Shown here one piece after another: positions 61,878 through 64,000 of a DNA stretch of 64,000 nt (position 1 is its first letter; each line of letters begins with the position of its first letter). Source of the stretch: Cichorium intybus (lineage: Eukaryota; Streptophyta; Magnoliopsida; Asterales; Asteraceae); NCBI GenBank assembly GCA_023525715.1, contig CM042013.1, positions 78,245,494 through 78,309,493 of the forward strand. The letters are read 5' to 3'. A program made the translations under genes and the position numbers. The notes below the pieces were generated by a model that had not been told where the DNA came from, did no database searches, and worked only from the letters and a program-made list of their open reading frames with translations.

Positions 61878-64000
61878 TGTAACACCAAGATACTCTTTTT
61901 ATAAATATAATAAAAAGGGTAAAATAGTCATTTTACCTTGGAAGGGTAAATTGGTCTTTTGGACAGAAAAGTAATTAGTTTGAAATAATATTTTGAGTTT
62001 TGGACTTAAAATGTTATAAAAACTGATTTTTTTGGTCGTTTTACCACAAAAGGGTAATTTGGTCATTTGACCATGTGAAGGACCAAATATGAAAAATATT
62101 GTTGTTTGTGGCAAATGTATAAATAATGGAAGTTTTATGTAATAAAACTTGATTATTGTGGCCAAAGTTCAAGAAATGGAACTTAGGGACCAAAATTGTA
62201 AATTTTGGAGGTATAAATAGTTGGAATTTCTCCCCACATGTGCAGATTTTGGGCAGCAACGGGAGAGAGTTTTCTCTCTACAAATTCTGCAAAAGTTGAA
62301 GAATCCTTGAAGGTTTAAGTTGCATTTCGGATCATAGCTATGGAATTGAAGAAATTGAAGCTTGAAAGGTTAGTTCCTCAAGTTCTAGCTTGTTAGTCCT
62401 TGATGAATTTGATAGGAACTGAAAACTGCATTTTCAGTTAGGATTTTGTGGTTAAAATGGTTTAATACTTCCATTAAGTCATGCTAAAAATGACTTAATT
62501 CAAGATAATGGAAGTAGGTTGTTATTTATGATGAATTTGAAGTTTTGGGGGTTTTGGGACTAAGAACCCTAATTCTTCATTTTGATTGATTTAGTTGTTT
62601 TGAATGGTTGAAAATCTTGTTAAAGTATAAGGTTTTAGCCTAGAAACAAACCCCAAACGATTAAGGACTGGATTAAGGACTTAATGGGCTAAAACTGCGT
62701 GCTACAGTGCACAAATCGCGGCTGGACAGGAGACCTGCGCAGGCGCCAGGCGCGGTGCGCCCAAGCCCCTGGCGGGGTGCGCCCAGGCGCAGTGCGCCCT
62801 GACCTAGGCGTGGTACGCCTCCAGGCAGGGGCCAGGCAGGGGATAAAAAATGCTAACTTTCGTTTGGCTTGTCCGTTTTAGCTCAAACTTGAACCGTAGG
62901 CTCATTATGGTCTGAAAAGTTTGGGAAAATGTTTATATTGAGTTTTCGACCCCTCGGGGGCACTGTAGATCGATTCAAATGCCTCGGTGAATAGTAAAAT
63001 TCATAAAAAGTTAGTAAACGGAAAGTTTATTAACTAGACATTGTTTGTAATGATATTGTATTGAACTCTATTGCATTAGAGTCAATTGGAATGATTATTA
63101 ACCTATTATCATTTGGTATATAAATGAATATATAGGTATGGGACAAAATGGTTGTGGTGCACGCAAAGGCAAGAAACAACCGGGATTTAAATGCAGCTAG
63201 CATCCAGGTGAGTAATCTCACTGATATCATATATGATATATGATGATTGAATTTTTACAAGTTGAAACTGATTGTGGGACGAAATTGATGGTTCAAAGAT
63301 ACATTTGAAGAGACAATACCAGATAAGCCGTGAGTCTATTATAGACAAGAACGGAGCTGTGAGTCAAACCTATATAGACAACAGCGGGCTAACCCGTGAG
63401 TCTAGGCAACAGCGGGTTAACCCGTGAGCCATGGTTTATTATGATGAGCCAAACTTATATAGACAACAGCGGGCTAACCCGTGAGTCTAGGCAACAGCGG
63501 GCTAACCCGTGAGCCAAGGCAACAGCGGGCTAACCCGTGAGCCATAATTAATTCTGGTGCGGCCTTCGGGCTATGATATTCTGGTGCGGCCTTCGGGCTA
63601 TGATATTCTGGTGCGGCCTTCGGGCTATGATATTTTGGTGCGGCCTTCGGGCTATGATATTTGGTGCGGCCTTGTGGCTATGATATTGTTACATGTACAT
63701 GGTGCGGCCTTATGGCTATGATATCGGGTTATTAAACCCAGCTGGTGCGGCCTTCGGGCTATGATTTATATATTGATAATATTTTGGTACAGCTTATATA
63801 GCTATGACACAGAGTGCGGCTTAAATGGCCAGGATATACGATGCGGTCCGATGTGACTAAGAAATATGGGACATAAATGGTTATATATGATTATATGTGC
63901 AAATAACTGACGTGGCTTGATAATTGCAGGTTATCATGTTTTAGTCTGTAAGGCTATAAATTAGGATGTGAAATCCGAAGAGATATTTGGTCAGCCAGTA
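61878..64000 (+). repeat. 3' LTR of gypsy E (cut by window end)
   Basis: Starts TGTAACACCAAG. The 2123 bp present correspond to 56050 to about 58170 of the 5' LTR. About 22 single-base or 1 bp indel differences were counted. Confidence 0.92.

Larger units (their letters stand above)
56050..64000 (+). mobile_element. Gypsy element E, young LTRs, defective interior (runs off window)
   Basis: 5' LTR 56050-58529, PBS TTGGTATCAGAGCC at 58532, internal 58530-61877, polypurine tract GAAGGAGGGGAGA (61863-61875), 3' LTR from 61878 to the window end. Counting by eye, about 22 differences separate the LTRs over 2.1 kb. The 3.35 kb interior is shorter than a full gypsy gag-pol and contains only scattered, frame-shifted motifs. 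Confidence 0.9.

Overview
This window is repeat-dominated nuclear DNA from a flowering plant. It has AT-rich spacers, long (AT)n tracts, Ty1/copia and Ty3/gypsy LTR retrotransposons nested in one another, foldback elements and MITEs. It holds almost no host genes. The element families (a putative gypsy-type transposase/coiled-coil antisense ORF, chromodomain gypsy elements, gypsy LTRs full of minisatellites) suggest a eudicot, possibly Asteraceae. That placement is recalled from family knowledge and was not tested.

Layout. 1-488: 3' end of an LTR-like sequence, abutting a broken antisense ORF (489-2646, minus strand, one intron) that sits just inside a plus-strand gypsy 3' LTR (2802-3524). 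3525-4966: AT-rich spacer. 4971-5421: the only plausible host gene, with TATA box, a 73-codon ORF and a poly(A) signal. 5769-6924: 1.16 kb foldback element with TA target duplication. 8117-17855: decayed copia A, split by copia B (9733-17578, target duplication ATCTG/ATTTG); B in turn carries a hAT-like element (15611-16481). 17856-22035: a gypsy element G, deleted almost to its LTRs, inserted in the 3' LTR of A. 22040-24496: decayed minus-strand gypsy LTR material.

24497-45981: one minus-strand copia element C, with 3' LTR at the left and 5' LTR plus primer-binding site at the right. It is split by a nearly intact 10.76 kb chromodomain gypsy element F (25825-36583, minus strand, ATATA target duplication) and by a second block (39526-43200) that replaces its gag and contains a lone copia LTR with a duplicated promoter. 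C also carries a MITE beside an (AT)121 tract.

45982-51043: LTR fragments, SSRs, a 207 bp GC-rich MITE, a perfect 68 bp-arm palindrome, a 415 bp foldback and a tandem duplication. 51044-56049: minus-strand gypsy J (3' LTR plus decayed internal region). 56050-64000: plus-strand gypsy E. Its two LTRs differ by about 1 percent by eye, yet its gag-pol is riddled with stops and frameshifts, so it looks non-autonomous; the 3' LTR runs off the window.

The only shared biology is retrotransposition. F keeps gag, protease, reverse transcriptase, RNase H, integrase and chromodomain in one frame, broken by three nonsense codons, so it is probably dead but recent. Order of insertion is readable from the nesting: A before B, B before its hAT; A before G; C before F. 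All coordinates of LTR ends were read by eye from TG..CA termini, primer-binding sites, polypurine tracts and target duplications.
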